NCBI GenBank assembly: GCA_003169845.1 | Contig: PNAG01000006.1 | Coordinates: 1-64,000 of the forward strand | Origin: Candidatus Dormiibacterota bacterium | GTDB lineage: Bacteria > Chloroflexota > Dormibacteria > Dormibacterales > Dormibacteraceae | Length of the DNA: 64,000 nucleotides | Reading direction: 5' to 3' | Part shown: piece by piece, positions 43,322 through 50,944 of the stretch | How the letters are laid out: every line of letters starts with the position of its first letter | Numbering within the stretch: the stretch's first letter is position 1 | The notes under the pieces: generated by a model | What the model saw: the letters and a program-made list of their open reading frames with translations, nothing else | Told to the model about the DNA's origin: nothing | The model's database searches: none | Position numbers and translations under genes: made by a program

Positions 43322-44109
43322 TGGACGTCACCCTCAACGGGGCGCGCATGCACTACGAGCGATCCGGGGCGGGCTTTCCGGTGCTCTTCATCCATGCGGG
43401 AATCGCGGATTCCCGCATGTGGGAACCGCAGGCCGTCGCGCTCGCGGAGCGCTTCGACATGATCCGGCCGGATCTCCGCGGCTTCGGCAACTCCGAGCTG
43501 CCGCCGGTGCCTTATTCGGGCGTGGACGACATGATCGCCCTCCTGGACGACCTGGACGTGGACCGCGCCCACGTCGTCGGCTGTTCGATGGGCGGCACGC
43601 TCGCGATCGACCTTGCCCTCGAACATCCGGAGCGCGTGAAGCGGCTCGTGCTGGTCGCCGCGGGCATCAGCGGCTCGAACCTGGGCACGGCGGACGCCGC
43701 CTTGTTTACCGACATCGAAGCTGCCGAGAAGGCGAACGACATGGCTGCCGTCAACAAGGCAGAGGTGAGGCTGTGGGTGGACGGACCTCGCCGGCCAGAA
43801 GGAAGCGCGCCGGCTGCGATGCGCGACCTCGTGCTCGACATGAACGGTCGCTCTCTCAACACTGATTGGAGCTCGGCAAAGAGTCAGCAGATTGACCCGC
43901 CGGCGATCAACCGGCTGAAGGACATCGCAGCGCCAACTCTGGTGATCGTCGGCGACCAAGACCTCCCCCACGCCTCAGCCAACGCGGACGTAATGGTGTC
44001 GAAGATCCACGGAGCGCAGCGTGTGGAGATCAGAGACGCGGCGCACCTGCCAAGCCTGGAACGACCAGAGGAGTTCAACCGCGTGCTGCTCGACTTCTTG
44101 ACTCGATAG
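43321..44109 (+). CDS. Alpha/beta hydrolase, tandem copy 1
   Basis: 262 residues. Oxyanion motif LFIHAGIADSRMWEPQ, nucleophile elbow VGCSMGGTLAIDLALEHPER (catalytic Ser), acid in VIVGDQDLPHA and His in DAAHLPSLERPEEFN. Start ATG shares its A with the menF stop (TGATG). It is closely related to the next gene (same motif order, same GCSMGG elbow, same DLPH/DLPN acid region), a tandem duplication. Homologues resemble 3-oxoadipate enol-lactonase/MenH-type hydrolases. The true MenH candidate is at 48135, so the role here is unknown. Confidence 0.87.
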   Translation: MDVTLNGARMHYERSGAGFPVLFIHAGIADSRMWEPQAVALAERFDMIRPDLRGFGNSELPPVPYSGVDDMIALLDDLDVDRAHVVGCSMGGTLAIDLALEHPERVKRLVLVAAGISGSNLGTADAALFTDIEAAEKANDMAAVNKAEVRLWVDGPRRPEGSAPAAMRDLVLDMNGRSLNTDWSSAKSQQIDPPAINRLKDIAAPTLVIVGDQDLPHASANADVMVSKIHGAQRVEIRDAAHLPSLERPEEFNRVLLDFLTR

Positions 44110-44113
44110 ATAG

Positions 44114-44905
44114 ATGCAAACGATCATCAACGGCGCGCGGATCAATTACGAGCGCTCGGGAGCCGGCTTTCCAGTGATCTTCCTGCACGCTGGTATCGCC
44201 GATTCGCGCATGTGGGAGCCACAGGTCCCTGCATTCGCGAAGCAATTCGATGTCATCCGGCCGGACCTACGCGGCTTTGGAAAGTCCGAGCTGCCGCCTG
44301 ATCCATGGTCGCCCGTCGAGGACCTGCTGGCGCTCATCGATGACCTCGGGTTGAAGCCCGTGCACCTGATCGGCTGCTCGATGGGTGGCGCGCTCGCCAT
44401 CGATTTCGCCCTCGAGCATCCGGAAAGGCTTTCCAAGCTGGTGTTGGTCGGCTCGGCCATCCATGGATTCTCTGGCCGGCCAGAGCACGCTCACCTGTAC
44501 GCCGAGTCCGCTGCGGCGCGCAAGTCGGGCGACCTAGACGCCCTCAAGGAAGCTCTGATGTACCTGACGCTCGATGGACCGGCACGTCCGCGAGGTTACG
44601 TCGCGGAACCGCTTAGAACTCTCTTCTTGGACATGAACAAGCGACAGCTAAGCGCTGACTTTGAAAAGGCTCCGCCCAGATGGTCCGAGCCGCCCGCTGC
44701 AACGCGCCTCAATGAGATCACCGCGCCCACGCTGGTGATGATCGGGGACAGGGATTTGCCGAATGTGTTGGAGGTAGCGGATCTCCTCGTGGAATCGATT
44801 CCGGATGCACGCAAGGCTGTCATCAACGACGCAGCGCATCTGCCGAACCTGGAGCACCCGGAAGAATTCAACCGCCTCGTACTCGACTTTCTGCAGGCGG
44901 ACTAA
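44114..44905 (+). CDS. Alpha/beta hydrolase, tandem copy 2
   Basis: 263 residues, aligned over its whole length with copy 1: NGARINYERSGAGFPVIFLH, HAGIADSRMWEPQVPAFAKQ, IGCSMGGALAIDFALEHPER, MIGDRDLPNVLEVAD and DAAHLPNLEHPEEFNRLVLD. The catalytic triad is complete. It begins 4 nt after copy 1 and ends the long plus-strand run from 35787. Its stop touches the end of the decayed HNH copy (44902). Third codon positions are somewhat less GC-rich than in copy 1. Substrate unknown. Confidence 0.87.
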   Translation: MQTIINGARINYERSGAGFPVIFLHAGIADSRMWEPQVPAFAKQFDVIRPDLRGFGKSELPPDPWSPVEDLLALIDDLGLKPVHLIGCSMGGALAIDFALEHPERLSKLVLVGSAIHGFSGRPEHAHLYAESAAARKSGDLDALKEALMYLTLDGPARPRGYVAEPLRTLFLDMNKRQLSADFEKAPPRWSEPPAATRLNEITAPTLVMIGDRDLPNVLEVADLLVESIPDARKAVINDAAHLPNLEHPEEFNRLVLDFLQAD

Positions 44906-45345
44906 GCTGCCCAGCGAAGGCCCGGTCCGCGCGCCCGTCTCATCACAACCCGTCCCGGCGGAAGGAACCTGAACTCACGACCGGCTTTGATCACCTGCCA
45001 TCCACCCTCATGCACCAGCCGATGGTGAAAAAAATGAGAAGCACGAGGTTGGGCAGGTTGTTCGGTCCACCTCGCGCCCAATGAATGATGTGATGCGGAC
45101 TCGACCAGCAGAGGTGACCGACATGCCGCAGGTGCGAGCGATCCAGGAAGCAGCTGTGATGTTGCCGGAGACGAGATGCTCGCCAGACTTCTGGGCGTCT
45201 CGAGCCTCTGAGCTGAAGTCGCCGTCCAGTGCATCGATTACGCCGCGGTACCGGACCAGATCAACGTGCCGCGTTACTTGCGGGACAGGAAGGCGCGAAC
45301 CGTCGCCTCGACATCCTCCAGGCAGATCTCCCCTTCCCCCAACAC
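44902..45345 (-). pseudogene. Decayed DUF222/HNH copy with a large internal deletion and frameshifts
   Basis: Read on the minus strand: GTG at 45345 opens a short ORF (LGEGEICLEDVEATVRAFLS) related to the small leader ORF of the intact copy. DUF222 N-terminal sequence follows (GNITAASWIARTCGMSVTSA, identical over 20 residues to the intact copy). Then about 760 nt are missing and the text resumes directly in the HNH motif (SPHHIIHWARGGPNNLPNLV). The junction shifts the frame, and a run of seven T (minus strand, near 45026-45036) causes another shift before HHRLVHEGGWQVIKAGREF. The last 40 residues match the intact copy almost perfectly, so decay is recent. Confidence 0.88.
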
Positions 45346-45351
45346 GAGATA

Positions 45352-45393
45352 AGCCTACCAAACTAATGTTCGTATGTCAAGCCCTAATTTACA
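45352..45393 (-). promoter_or_regulatory. Promoter with LexA-like palindrome of the decayed DUF222/HNH copy
   Basis: Minus strand: TTGACA (45375-45380), 17-nt spacer, TAGGCT (45352-45357), then 6 nt to GTG 45345. CGAACATTAGTTTG lies at 45359-45372. The 29 nt at 45365-45393 are identical to 12806-12834 in front of the intact copy, showing that promoter and gene were copied together. Confidence 0.7.
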
Positions 45394-45472
45394 CGAATCG
45401 CGCCACTCCGAACGTGCTTCTAGCCTCCAACCCCACCCCCGGCACCCCTTCCCAGTCCTTCCCGCCGTACGC

Positions 45473-45495
45473 ACTATATCGATTAATGATATAGT
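45473..45495. promoter_or_regulatory. Perfect inverted repeat, probable PadR operator
   Basis: ACTATATC (45473-45480) and GATATAGT (45488-45495) are exact inverted repeats with a 7-nt AT-rich spacer, ending 8 nt before the PadR ATG at 45504. The AT-rich core stands out in GC-rich DNA and could also include the -10. PadR proteins bind such dyads and repress their own operon. Confidence 0.65.
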
Positions 45496-45503
45496 TGCGA
45501 ATC

Positions 45504-45854
45504 ATGAGTCGCGAGCGCCAGTTCACCAAACCCGGCTCCCCCTTGACCGCCCCCGTCTTCTACATCCTGCTGTCGCTCAGCATTCGAGACCGCCACGGCT
45601 ACGACATCCTCAAGCACGTAGAGGAGAGCTCAGAAGGTCGCATTCGATTGGGCCCGGCCACGCTCTACACCGCCCTCAAGAGGCTGCTGGACGCCGGCCT
45701 CATCGCCGAGCTTGAACCTGACCCTGAACAAGATCCGCGGCGCCGCAGCTACCGACTGACACCCCCCGGCCGCACAAAACTAAAGGCAGAGCTAACGCGA
45801 ATGGACCAGGCCATCGTCCTCGCCGGGGCGCGCCGCATCCGGGCCCGATCGTGA
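45504..45854 (+). CDS. PadR family transcriptional regulator
   Basis: 116 residues. PadR winged helix: APVFYILLSLSIRDRHGYDI (residues 15-34), LKHVEESSEGRIRLGPATLY and TALKRLLDAGLIAELEPDPE, then RRSYRLTPPGRTKLKAELTR. The short C-terminus is a dimerisation helix. Start ATG at 45504 (a TTG at 45495 lies in the operator). It overlaps the membrane-protein gene by 4 nt (GTGA). Pairs of PadR and a membrane protein usually act as a repressor with its own regulated transporter-like partner. Confidence 0.9.
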   Translation: MSRERQFTKPGSPLTAPVFYILLSLSIRDRHGYDILKHVEESSEGRIRLGPATLYTALKRLLDAGLIAELEPDPEQDPRRRSYRLTPPGRTKLKAELTRMDQAIVLAGARRIRARS

Positions 45855-46453
45855 CCACGCGCTGGGCCAATCGCGTGTATGCGCTCATCGTCGCCTTCTA
45901 CCCGAGAAAGATTCGAAAGAAGTACGCCGCAGCCATGAAGCTCCTGTTGGACGACATGCTCGAAGATCCCGGCACGCCGAAACGCAGAGTGTGGATGGCC
46001 CTCCTGAACGACGTCGCCAACCTGGTGGGCGGCTTGCGCTTCGGGGCGCTCCTGGGCGCGCTTTTCGGTGTCCTCGTCGTCCTCATCTGGTATGTCGGGC
46101 GTTCCGACATCGTTCCGCTGGACACAATGATGGGCCTGGTTCTGATGTCAGCGCTTTTCGTCGCGGCAGGGTTTACCGGCGCGCGACGTTCGGGCACTCT
46201 CGCCGGTGGAATCTGGGTCGGTTTCGTTGCGGGCCTGGTGAGCGCCGTCACCGTGCCCGGCGACTACCTGCTGTTCCACAACTTTCCGTTCTACGACCCC
46301 ATGTCCTTCGTGTTTACGATGGCCATCTCAGTAGTGGTCGTGATGCTGTTCGTACTCCTCGGCGCGTCGGCGCCTGGCTTCTCGAGGTACCGGCACCGCG
46401 TCGGGCGGAGCGCCGGCGCATTCGCCGGCGCGTGGCGACAGGAACCGGACTAA
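45851..46453 (+). CDS. Membrane protein encoded with PadR regulator
   Basis: 200 residues. The N-terminus (ANRVYALIVAFYPRKIRKKY, residues 5-24) resembles the short prefix found in PadR-linked permease proteins; four hydrophobic helices follow (about 63-82, 90-108, 115-135, 153-175). The basic tail is cytoplasmic. No transporter motif is seen. Start GTG at 45851, coupled to padR. It overlaps the convergent menD gene by 4 nt. Function unknown. Confidence 0.75.
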   Translation: MTTRWANRVYALIVAFYPRKIRKKYAAAMKLLLDDMLEDPGTPKRRVWMALLNDVANLVGGLRFGALLGALFGVLVVLIWYVGRSDIVPLDTMMGLVLMSALFVAAGFTGARRSGTLAGGIWVGFVAGLVSAVTVPGDYLLFHNFPFYDPMSFVFTMAISVVVVMLFVLLGASAPGFSRYRHRVGRSAGAFAGAWRQEPD

Positions 46454-48126
46454 GACCGAAGCGCCGCCGCCGCCGCCTCCCAACACAACCGATGCCCATT
46501 CACGCTGTCCTCGCGCTTGAAGCGCACGACGACCATGGTCGGCGTGGGCGCGGCAATGGCATCTGCAATGGCGGGCTCGAGACCCGAACGATCGGTGACC
46601 GGGCTGTACACGAGACCGTAGAGTCGCGCCACCTGCGAAAGGTCGAGGCTCAGCGGAGTCACGAACAGCTCCTCGAAAACGTCCTGGTGCTCGGCTTGCG
46701 GGAGGAAGTTGAAGATGCCGCCCCCATCGTTGTCACACACGACGAGCGTGGCGCGAATGCCGTGCCGCCGGAGGGCCCACAGCCCGTTCATGTCGTGGTA
46801 CAGCGACAGGTCCCCGAGCAGCAGAATCGTCGGAACGTTTGGACGTCCCGCAGCCAGGCCCAAGCCGCTCGACACGAGCCCGTCGATCCCGCTCGCCCCC
46901 CGATTGCCGAAGAACCGCTGCTGAGGCCGCGCCTGCGGCCAGAAGGCTTCGGCCGCCCGAATCGGCATGCTCGATCCGATGAAGACCTGTCCCGGGTCTG
47001 GAAGCCGGGAGCTCAGCGCCCGCACGACATGTCCTTCGTGCAGCGGCGTCGAGACCAGGGTCGCCGCGATGGCCGCGGTCGCGCGCTTTCCCGCCGCGAC
47101 CCACTGGTCCCGCCATCCCACCCGGTCCAGCGGCGGCAGCGCCTCGAGCAGAGGCTGGGGATCACAGTCGACGATGTTGGTGGAGACGTGGTCCTGGTCA
47201 CGCCAGGAACGGTCGGGGTCGAGAAGGAACGTCGGGGCTGAAGCGGCGGCGAGCCACTTGTTCAAAGCTCTCGACGTCGGCATGCCGCCCAACCGGATCA
47301 CCAGGTCCGGTCCGTGCTGCAGCGACCAGCCGGCTCTCAACAGCGCCTCGTAAGACTCGATCGACGCACCCGTCTCCGGGCGTCTCAGCTGCGAGCCCGG
47401 CTCAGCGAGCACCGGGAGACCGAGCCGGTGCAGCGCGGGGGCCAGCCGATCGCCGTCGCGCATCTCTCCCGCAATCACGAGCGGGCGCTGGGCTCGCTGG
47501 AGCGCCGACGCCAGCGCGGTCACCTGGCCGGGCGTCGGCATGGTGCGGCCCCGGCTGACGGACTGCCCGCTGACCCCGATCGGAACCGGGACCTGGCCCG
47601 CCGGCGGGACGAGCGGTTCGCGGAAAGGAAGGTTCAGGTGAACCGGGCCACCGCTCGCCTCCGCCACCGCGCGCGCCGCAATGCGCCGCCACAGGCGAGC
47701 CGCGTTAGGCAGTTCGACCGGGGCGCCCGGGTCGAAGAACCACCTGACCGCAGAGCCGTACAGGCGCTGCTGGTCGATCGCTTGATTGGCTCCTGCTCCC
47801 TGCAGCTCAGGCGGCCGGTCGGCGGTGAGGACGATGAGCGGGGTATGTGAGTAAGACGCTTCGACCACCGCGGCGTGAAACTCGGCCGCGGCCGTCCCGG
47901 AGGTACACAGCAGAACGACCGGCTTGCCTGTCGCTTTCGCGACGCCGACCCCGAAGAAGGAGCCCGAGCGCTCGTCGATGTGCATGAGGACCCTGATCTT
48001 GGGATGGCGCTGAAACGCCATGGCAAGCGGGGCCGAGCGCGAGCCTGGAGACACGCACGCGTACTCGACTCCTTGCGCGGCCAGCTCGTCCACGAAGGTT
48101 GCGGCGAAGGACTGCGTTACATCCAT
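46450..48126 (-). CDS. menD: SEPHCHC synthase (2-succinyl-5-enolpyruvyl-6-hydroxy-3-cyclohexene-1-carboxylate synthase)
   Basis: 558 residues, normal for MenD, a ThDP enzyme joining 2-oxoglutarate (as succinyl semialdehyde) to isochorismate. N-terminal VSPGSRSAPLAMAFQ, DERSGSFFGVGVAKATGKPV with the activating Glu, CTSGTAAAEFHAAVVEAS and TADRPPELQGAGANQAIDQ are family landmarks. The ThDP/Mg motif is GDLSLYHDMNGL through CDNDGGGIFNFLPQ near the C-terminus. ATG at 48126 gives the normal N-terminus; menH starts 8 bp away in the opposite direction. Confidence 0.95.
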   Translation of the reverse strand: MDVTQSFAATFVDELAAQGVEYACVSPGSRSAPLAMAFQRHPKIRVLMHIDERSGSFFGVGVAKATGKPVVLLCTSGTAAAEFHAAVVEASYSHTPLIVLTADRPPELQGAGANQAIDQQRLYGSAVRWFFDPGAPVELPNAARLWRRIAARAVAEASGGPVHLNLPFREPLVPPAGQVPVPIGVSGQSVSRGRTMPTPGQVTALASALQRAQRPLVIAGEMRDGDRLAPALHRLGLPVLAEPGSQLRRPETGASIESYEALLRAGWSLQHGPDLVIRLGGMPTSRALNKWLAAASAPTFLLDPDRSWRDQDHVSTNIVDCDPQPLLEALPPLDRVGWRDQWVAAGKRATAAIAATLVSTPLHEGHVVRALSSRLPDPGQVFIGSSMPIRAAEAFWPQARPQQRFFGNRGASGIDGLVSSGLGLAAGRPNVPTILLLGDLSLYHDMNGLWALRRHGIRATLVVCDNDGGGIFNFLPQAEHQDVFEELFVTPLSLDLSQVARLYGLVYSPVTDRSGLEPAIADAIAAPTPTMVVVRFKREDSVNGHRLCWEAAAAALRS

Positions 48127-48134
48127 ACCATTCA

Positions 48135-49019
48135 GTGCGAGTGATTCTCGACTGTCCCGACGTGCGATTGAACTACTTCGTGAGCGGAGAAGGAACGCCG
48201 GTCACGCTCCTTCACGGGTTCACCCAGAGCGGCCGCAGCTGGCTCGAGGTCATTTCCAGGATGCCGCAGGGCTGGATGTGGATCGTGCCAGACCTCCGCG
48301 GGCACGGCGAGACGCGGACGCAGCCGGGCGCCCCCTGCAACATGGACGCCTGCACTCGAGACCTCGAGCTGCTGTGGGACCACCTCGGCGTTCCGCGCAC
48401 TCACCTCGCCGGCTATTCGATGGGCGGCCGGCTGGCGCTCCACGTCGCCGCCCGCCGTCCCGAACGCGTCCTTTCGCTCCTCACCATCGGTGCGCACGCC
48501 GGCCTCGAGGAAGACGCTCGAGAGGGGCGCCGGCGAGGGGATGAAGCGCTGGCGCAGCGGATTGAAAAGGATGGCCTCGAAGCGTTCGTCAACTACTGGA
48601 GCGGCCTGCCCCTGTTTGCAGGTCTCGAACGCCGCGGCCCCGCCTTCGTGGCCCAGGTCCGCGCGGAAAGGATGACCAACCACGTCGCGGGCCTTGCGTG
48701 CTCCCTGCGTGGAATGGGCGCCGGGTCCATGGACCCAGTGTGGGATGACCTCGCGCACGTCACGTTTCCCACCACGTTTGTGGCGGGACAGCTCGATCAC
48801 GGCTATGTCAGCTCGGCCCGCCGGCTTGCCGCCACCGTGCCCTACGGCCGGGTCGAGGTCGTCCCCAGGTCCGGCCATACCGTGCACCAGGAAAAGCCCG
48901 AGGCCTTCGCTCGCGTTCTGGAGGATCACCTGGTTCGGGCGACCGCAGGCGCGCCGGCGCCAGCGCCCGAAGACGCGCCGACCGGCGACGACTGGCCCTC
49001 CAGCTCGACCTCAGCCTGA
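48135..49019 (+). CDS. menH: SHCHC synthase (MenH-type alpha/beta hydrolase)
   Basis: 294 residues. Nucleophile elbow AGYSMGGRLALHVAARRPER is the MenH form; LLHGFTQSGRSWLEV, PDLRGHGET, the acid in AGQLDHGYV and the His in RSGHTVHQEKPEAF complete the site. It eliminates pyruvate from SEPHCHC, the step after MenD, whose gene is divergent 8 bp away. GTG starts occur at 48135 and 48141. The protein has a 30-residue Ala/Pro-rich tail (APAPAPEDAPTGDDWP) beyond the normal fold; that tail overlaps the small antisense gene at 48926-49180. Confidence 0.88.
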   Translation: MRVILDCPDVRLNYFVSGEGTPVTLLHGFTQSGRSWLEVISRMPQGWMWIVPDLRGHGETRTQPGAPCNMDACTRDLELLWDHLGVPRTHLAGYSMGGRLALHVAARRPERVLSLLTIGAHAGLEEDAREGRRRGDEALAQRIEKDGLEAFVNYWSGLPLFAGLERRGPAFVAQVRAERMTNHVAGLACSLRGMGAGSMDPVWDDLAHVTFPTTFVAGQLDHGYVSSARRLAATVPYGRVEVVPRSGHTVHQEKPEAFARVLEDHLVRATAGAPAPAPEDAPTGDDWPSSSTSA

Positions 49020-49180
49020 ATCCCGGCGGCGTAGCGAGCCGCCCCGAGACGCTCGAGGTCGAGCATCCCTCCACCATCGAGCTCCTGGAGCAGGAACCTG
49101 CCGCATCCGGCTTTCAGCTGTGACTCGACCTCGCGCGCGACGTCGACCGGCGTGCGGGCCGTGATGTAGGCCGTCGTCAC
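48926..49180 (-). CDS. Small protein coupled to menA, unknown function
   Basis: 84 residues from GTG 49180, whose GTGA overlaps the menA stop. N-terminal ~58 residues look folded (TTAYITARTPVDVAREVESQ, CGRFLLQELDGGGMLDLERL, GAARYAAGIQAEVELEG); the rest is low-complexity Ser/Gly/Ala. The 3' half is antisense to the tail of menH (94 nt overlap). No known family was recognised. The exact 4-nt overlap with menA argues for a real gene in the menB-menA operon. Confidence 0.55.
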   Translation of the reverse strand: MTTAYITARTPVDVAREVESQLKAGCGRFLLQELDGGGMLDLERLGAARYAAGIQAEVELEGQSSPVGASSGAGAGAPAVARTR

Positions 49181-50076
49181 AGCAGCAACCCCAACGAAAA
49201 CAGAAGGGCGTAGGCGAGCTCGGCCGTCGCCGTCCGCTTCAAGGCCCGTACCAGCTCGGGGGCCTCGGGCGTCGCGAACGCGATGCGAACCGGGGCCGCC
49301 GCGATCGGGATCGCCAGCAGGACGAGCACGACCGAGAGCGCGGCCAGCTTGAGCACGACAACCACGATCGGGATTGCAAACGCGCCGCACACCAGTCCCA
49401 GGAGCAGAGCGCGCGTGCGCCCGCGACCGATGCGCGTGGCGAGCGTCAGCTTGCCGGCCGCGAGGTCCGTATCCAGGTCGCGCAGGTTGTTGAGCACGAG
49501 GATGGCGGTGGCGAAGCATCCCATCGCGCAGGCCATGAGGATGGCAAGAGGTGTGACGCGCAGCGTCTCCACATAAACCGTTCCAACGGTCGCGACCAGG
49601 CCGAAAAACAGAAAAACGAAAACCTCGCCGAGCCCCAGGTACCCATAGGGTCGCGGGCCTCCGGTGTAAAGCCACCCGGCAAGAAGGCATGCCACCCCGA
49701 CCACCACCAGCCTCCAGTCCGTGACGAGGCTGAGGACCAGGCCCCCCACTGCTGCCACCCCGAACGCTGCGATCGCGGCGCGCCTGACGTCTGCCGGAGC
49801 GACGACCCCGGACGCGGCGGCCCGCACCGGACCGACTCTGCGCGGTGTGTCGGCGCCGCGTACAAAGTCCGAGTAGTCGTTGGCGAAGTTCACGCCGACC
49901 TGCATCGCGATCCCGGCCAGCAGGGCCAGCAGGCCCGCGCCCAACCGCGGTCCCCCGTCGTGAACTGCGATGGCCGTGCCCGCCAACACCGGCGCGACCG
50001 AGGCGGCGAGCGTCGCGGGACGCACCGCCGACCACCACACGCGAGCGGGTGTCAGGGCGCGCGCGGTGGCGACCAT
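49177..50076 (-). CDS. menA: 1,4-dihydroxy-2-naphthoate polyprenyltransferase
   Basis: 299 residues of the UbiA superfamily with eight to nine membrane helices. The first Asp-rich motif NFANDYSDFVRGAD (about residues 64-77) and the second NNLRDLDTD (about 196-204) bind Mg2+ and the prenyl diphosphate. SAVRPATLAASVAPVLAGTA at the start is typical for MenA. It attaches the prenyl tail to DHNA to give demethylmenaquinone. The ATG shares its A with the menB stop (TGATG), so menB-menA are coupled. Confidence 0.93.
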   Translation of the reverse strand: MVATARALTPARVWWSAVRPATLAASVAPVLAGTAIAVHDGGPRLGAGLLALLAGIAMQVGVNFANDYSDFVRGADTPRRVGPVRAAASGVVAPADVRRAAIAAFGVAAVGGLVLSLVTDWRLVVVGVACLLAGWLYTGGPRPYGYLGLGEVFVFLFFGLVATVGTVYVETLRVTPLAILMACAMGCFATAILVLNNLRDLDTDLAAGKLTLATRIGRGRTRALLLGLVCGAFAIPIVVVVLKLAALSVVLVLLAIPIAAAPVRIAFATPEAPELVRALKRTATAELAYALLFSLGLLL

Positions 50077-50897
50077 CAGGGTCGCTTGGGAAACCTGGAG
50101 AAGTCCGGCTTGCGCTTCTGGACGTACGCGTCCCGGCCCTCCTGCGCCTCTTCGCTCATGTAATAGAGCAGCGTCGCGTCACCCGCTAGCTGTTGAATAC
50201 CGGCCAGGCCGTCGTCCGCAGCGTTGAGACCGGCCTTCAGCATGCGGAGCGCAAGCGGGCTCAGCTCGAGCATCCGCCGGCACCAGACGATCGTTTCCTT
50301 TTCCAGGTCGGCGAGCGGTACGACCTTGTTGACGAGGCCCATGTCGAGGGCCTGCTGTGCGTCGTACTGCTCGCAGAGGAACCAGATCTCGCGTGCCTTC
50401 TTCTGTCCCACGATGCGAGCGAGAAACCCCGCACCGTAGCCCCCGTCGAAGCTGCCCACGCGCGGGCCCGTCTGCCCGAATCGCGCGTTGTCTGCGGCGA
50501 CGGTCAGGTCGCAGACGACGTGCAGCACGTGACCGCCCCCGATCGCATAGCCGGCGACCATTGCAACCACAGGCTTGGGCAGCCGGCGGATCTGGATCTG
50601 GAGGTCGAGCACGTTGAGCCGCCCGGTGCCCTTCGGGTCGATATAGCCGTCGTCACCGCGTATCCGCTGGTCGCCGCCGGAGCAGAACGCTTCCGTCCCC
50701 GCTCCCGTGAGGATGACCACGCCGATCTCGGGATCGTCTCGGGCGGCCTCGAAAGCCTTCGACATCTCGGAGACGGTGGCCGGGCGGAAGGCATTTCGGA
50801 CTTCGGGTCGGTTGATCGTGATCTTGGCGATCCCGTCCCAGGTCTCGTAGAGGATGTCTTCGTACTCGCCGGCCTTGCGCCAGCCTCGATCTTTCAA
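50076..50897 (-). CDS. menB: 1,4-dihydroxy-2-naphthoyl-CoA synthase
   Basis: 273 residues, a crotonase-fold enzyme with MenB-specific blocks: [16 protein letters not shown]-like loop, [40 protein letters not shown] and the C-terminal [19 protein letters not shown] that closes the neighbouring active site. It cyclises o-succinylbenzoyl-CoA. The start is TTG at 50897 with GGAGTGAAAGC just before it. It heads the menB-menA-small-protein operon. menC, menE and menG were not found in the window. Confidence 0.94.
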   Translation of the reverse strand: MKDRGWRKAGEYEDILYETWDGIAKITINRPEVRNAFRPATVSEMSKAFEAARDDPEIGVVILTGAGTEAFCSGGDQRIRGDDGYIDPKGTGRLNVLDLQIQIRRLPKPVVAMVAGYAIGGGHVLHVVCDLTVAADNARFGQTGPRVGSFDGGYGAGFLARIVGQKKAREIWFLCEQYDAQQALDMGLVNKVVPLADLEKETIVWCRRMLELSPLALRMLKAGLNAADDGLAGIQQLAGDATLLYYMSEEAQEGRDAYVQKRKPDFSRFPKRP

Positions 50898-50944
50898 GCT
50901 TTCACTCCGAGAGCGATCACTAGCACGATTCAGATCCTACGCGC

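Noticed and set aside
43321-44109. Calling the first tandem hydrolase menH
   Set aside because: The protein at 48135-49019 has the MenH-type GYSMGGRLAL elbow and SGHTVHQEKP His motif and is divergent from menD; the tandem copies have a GCSMGG elbow and a different lid.
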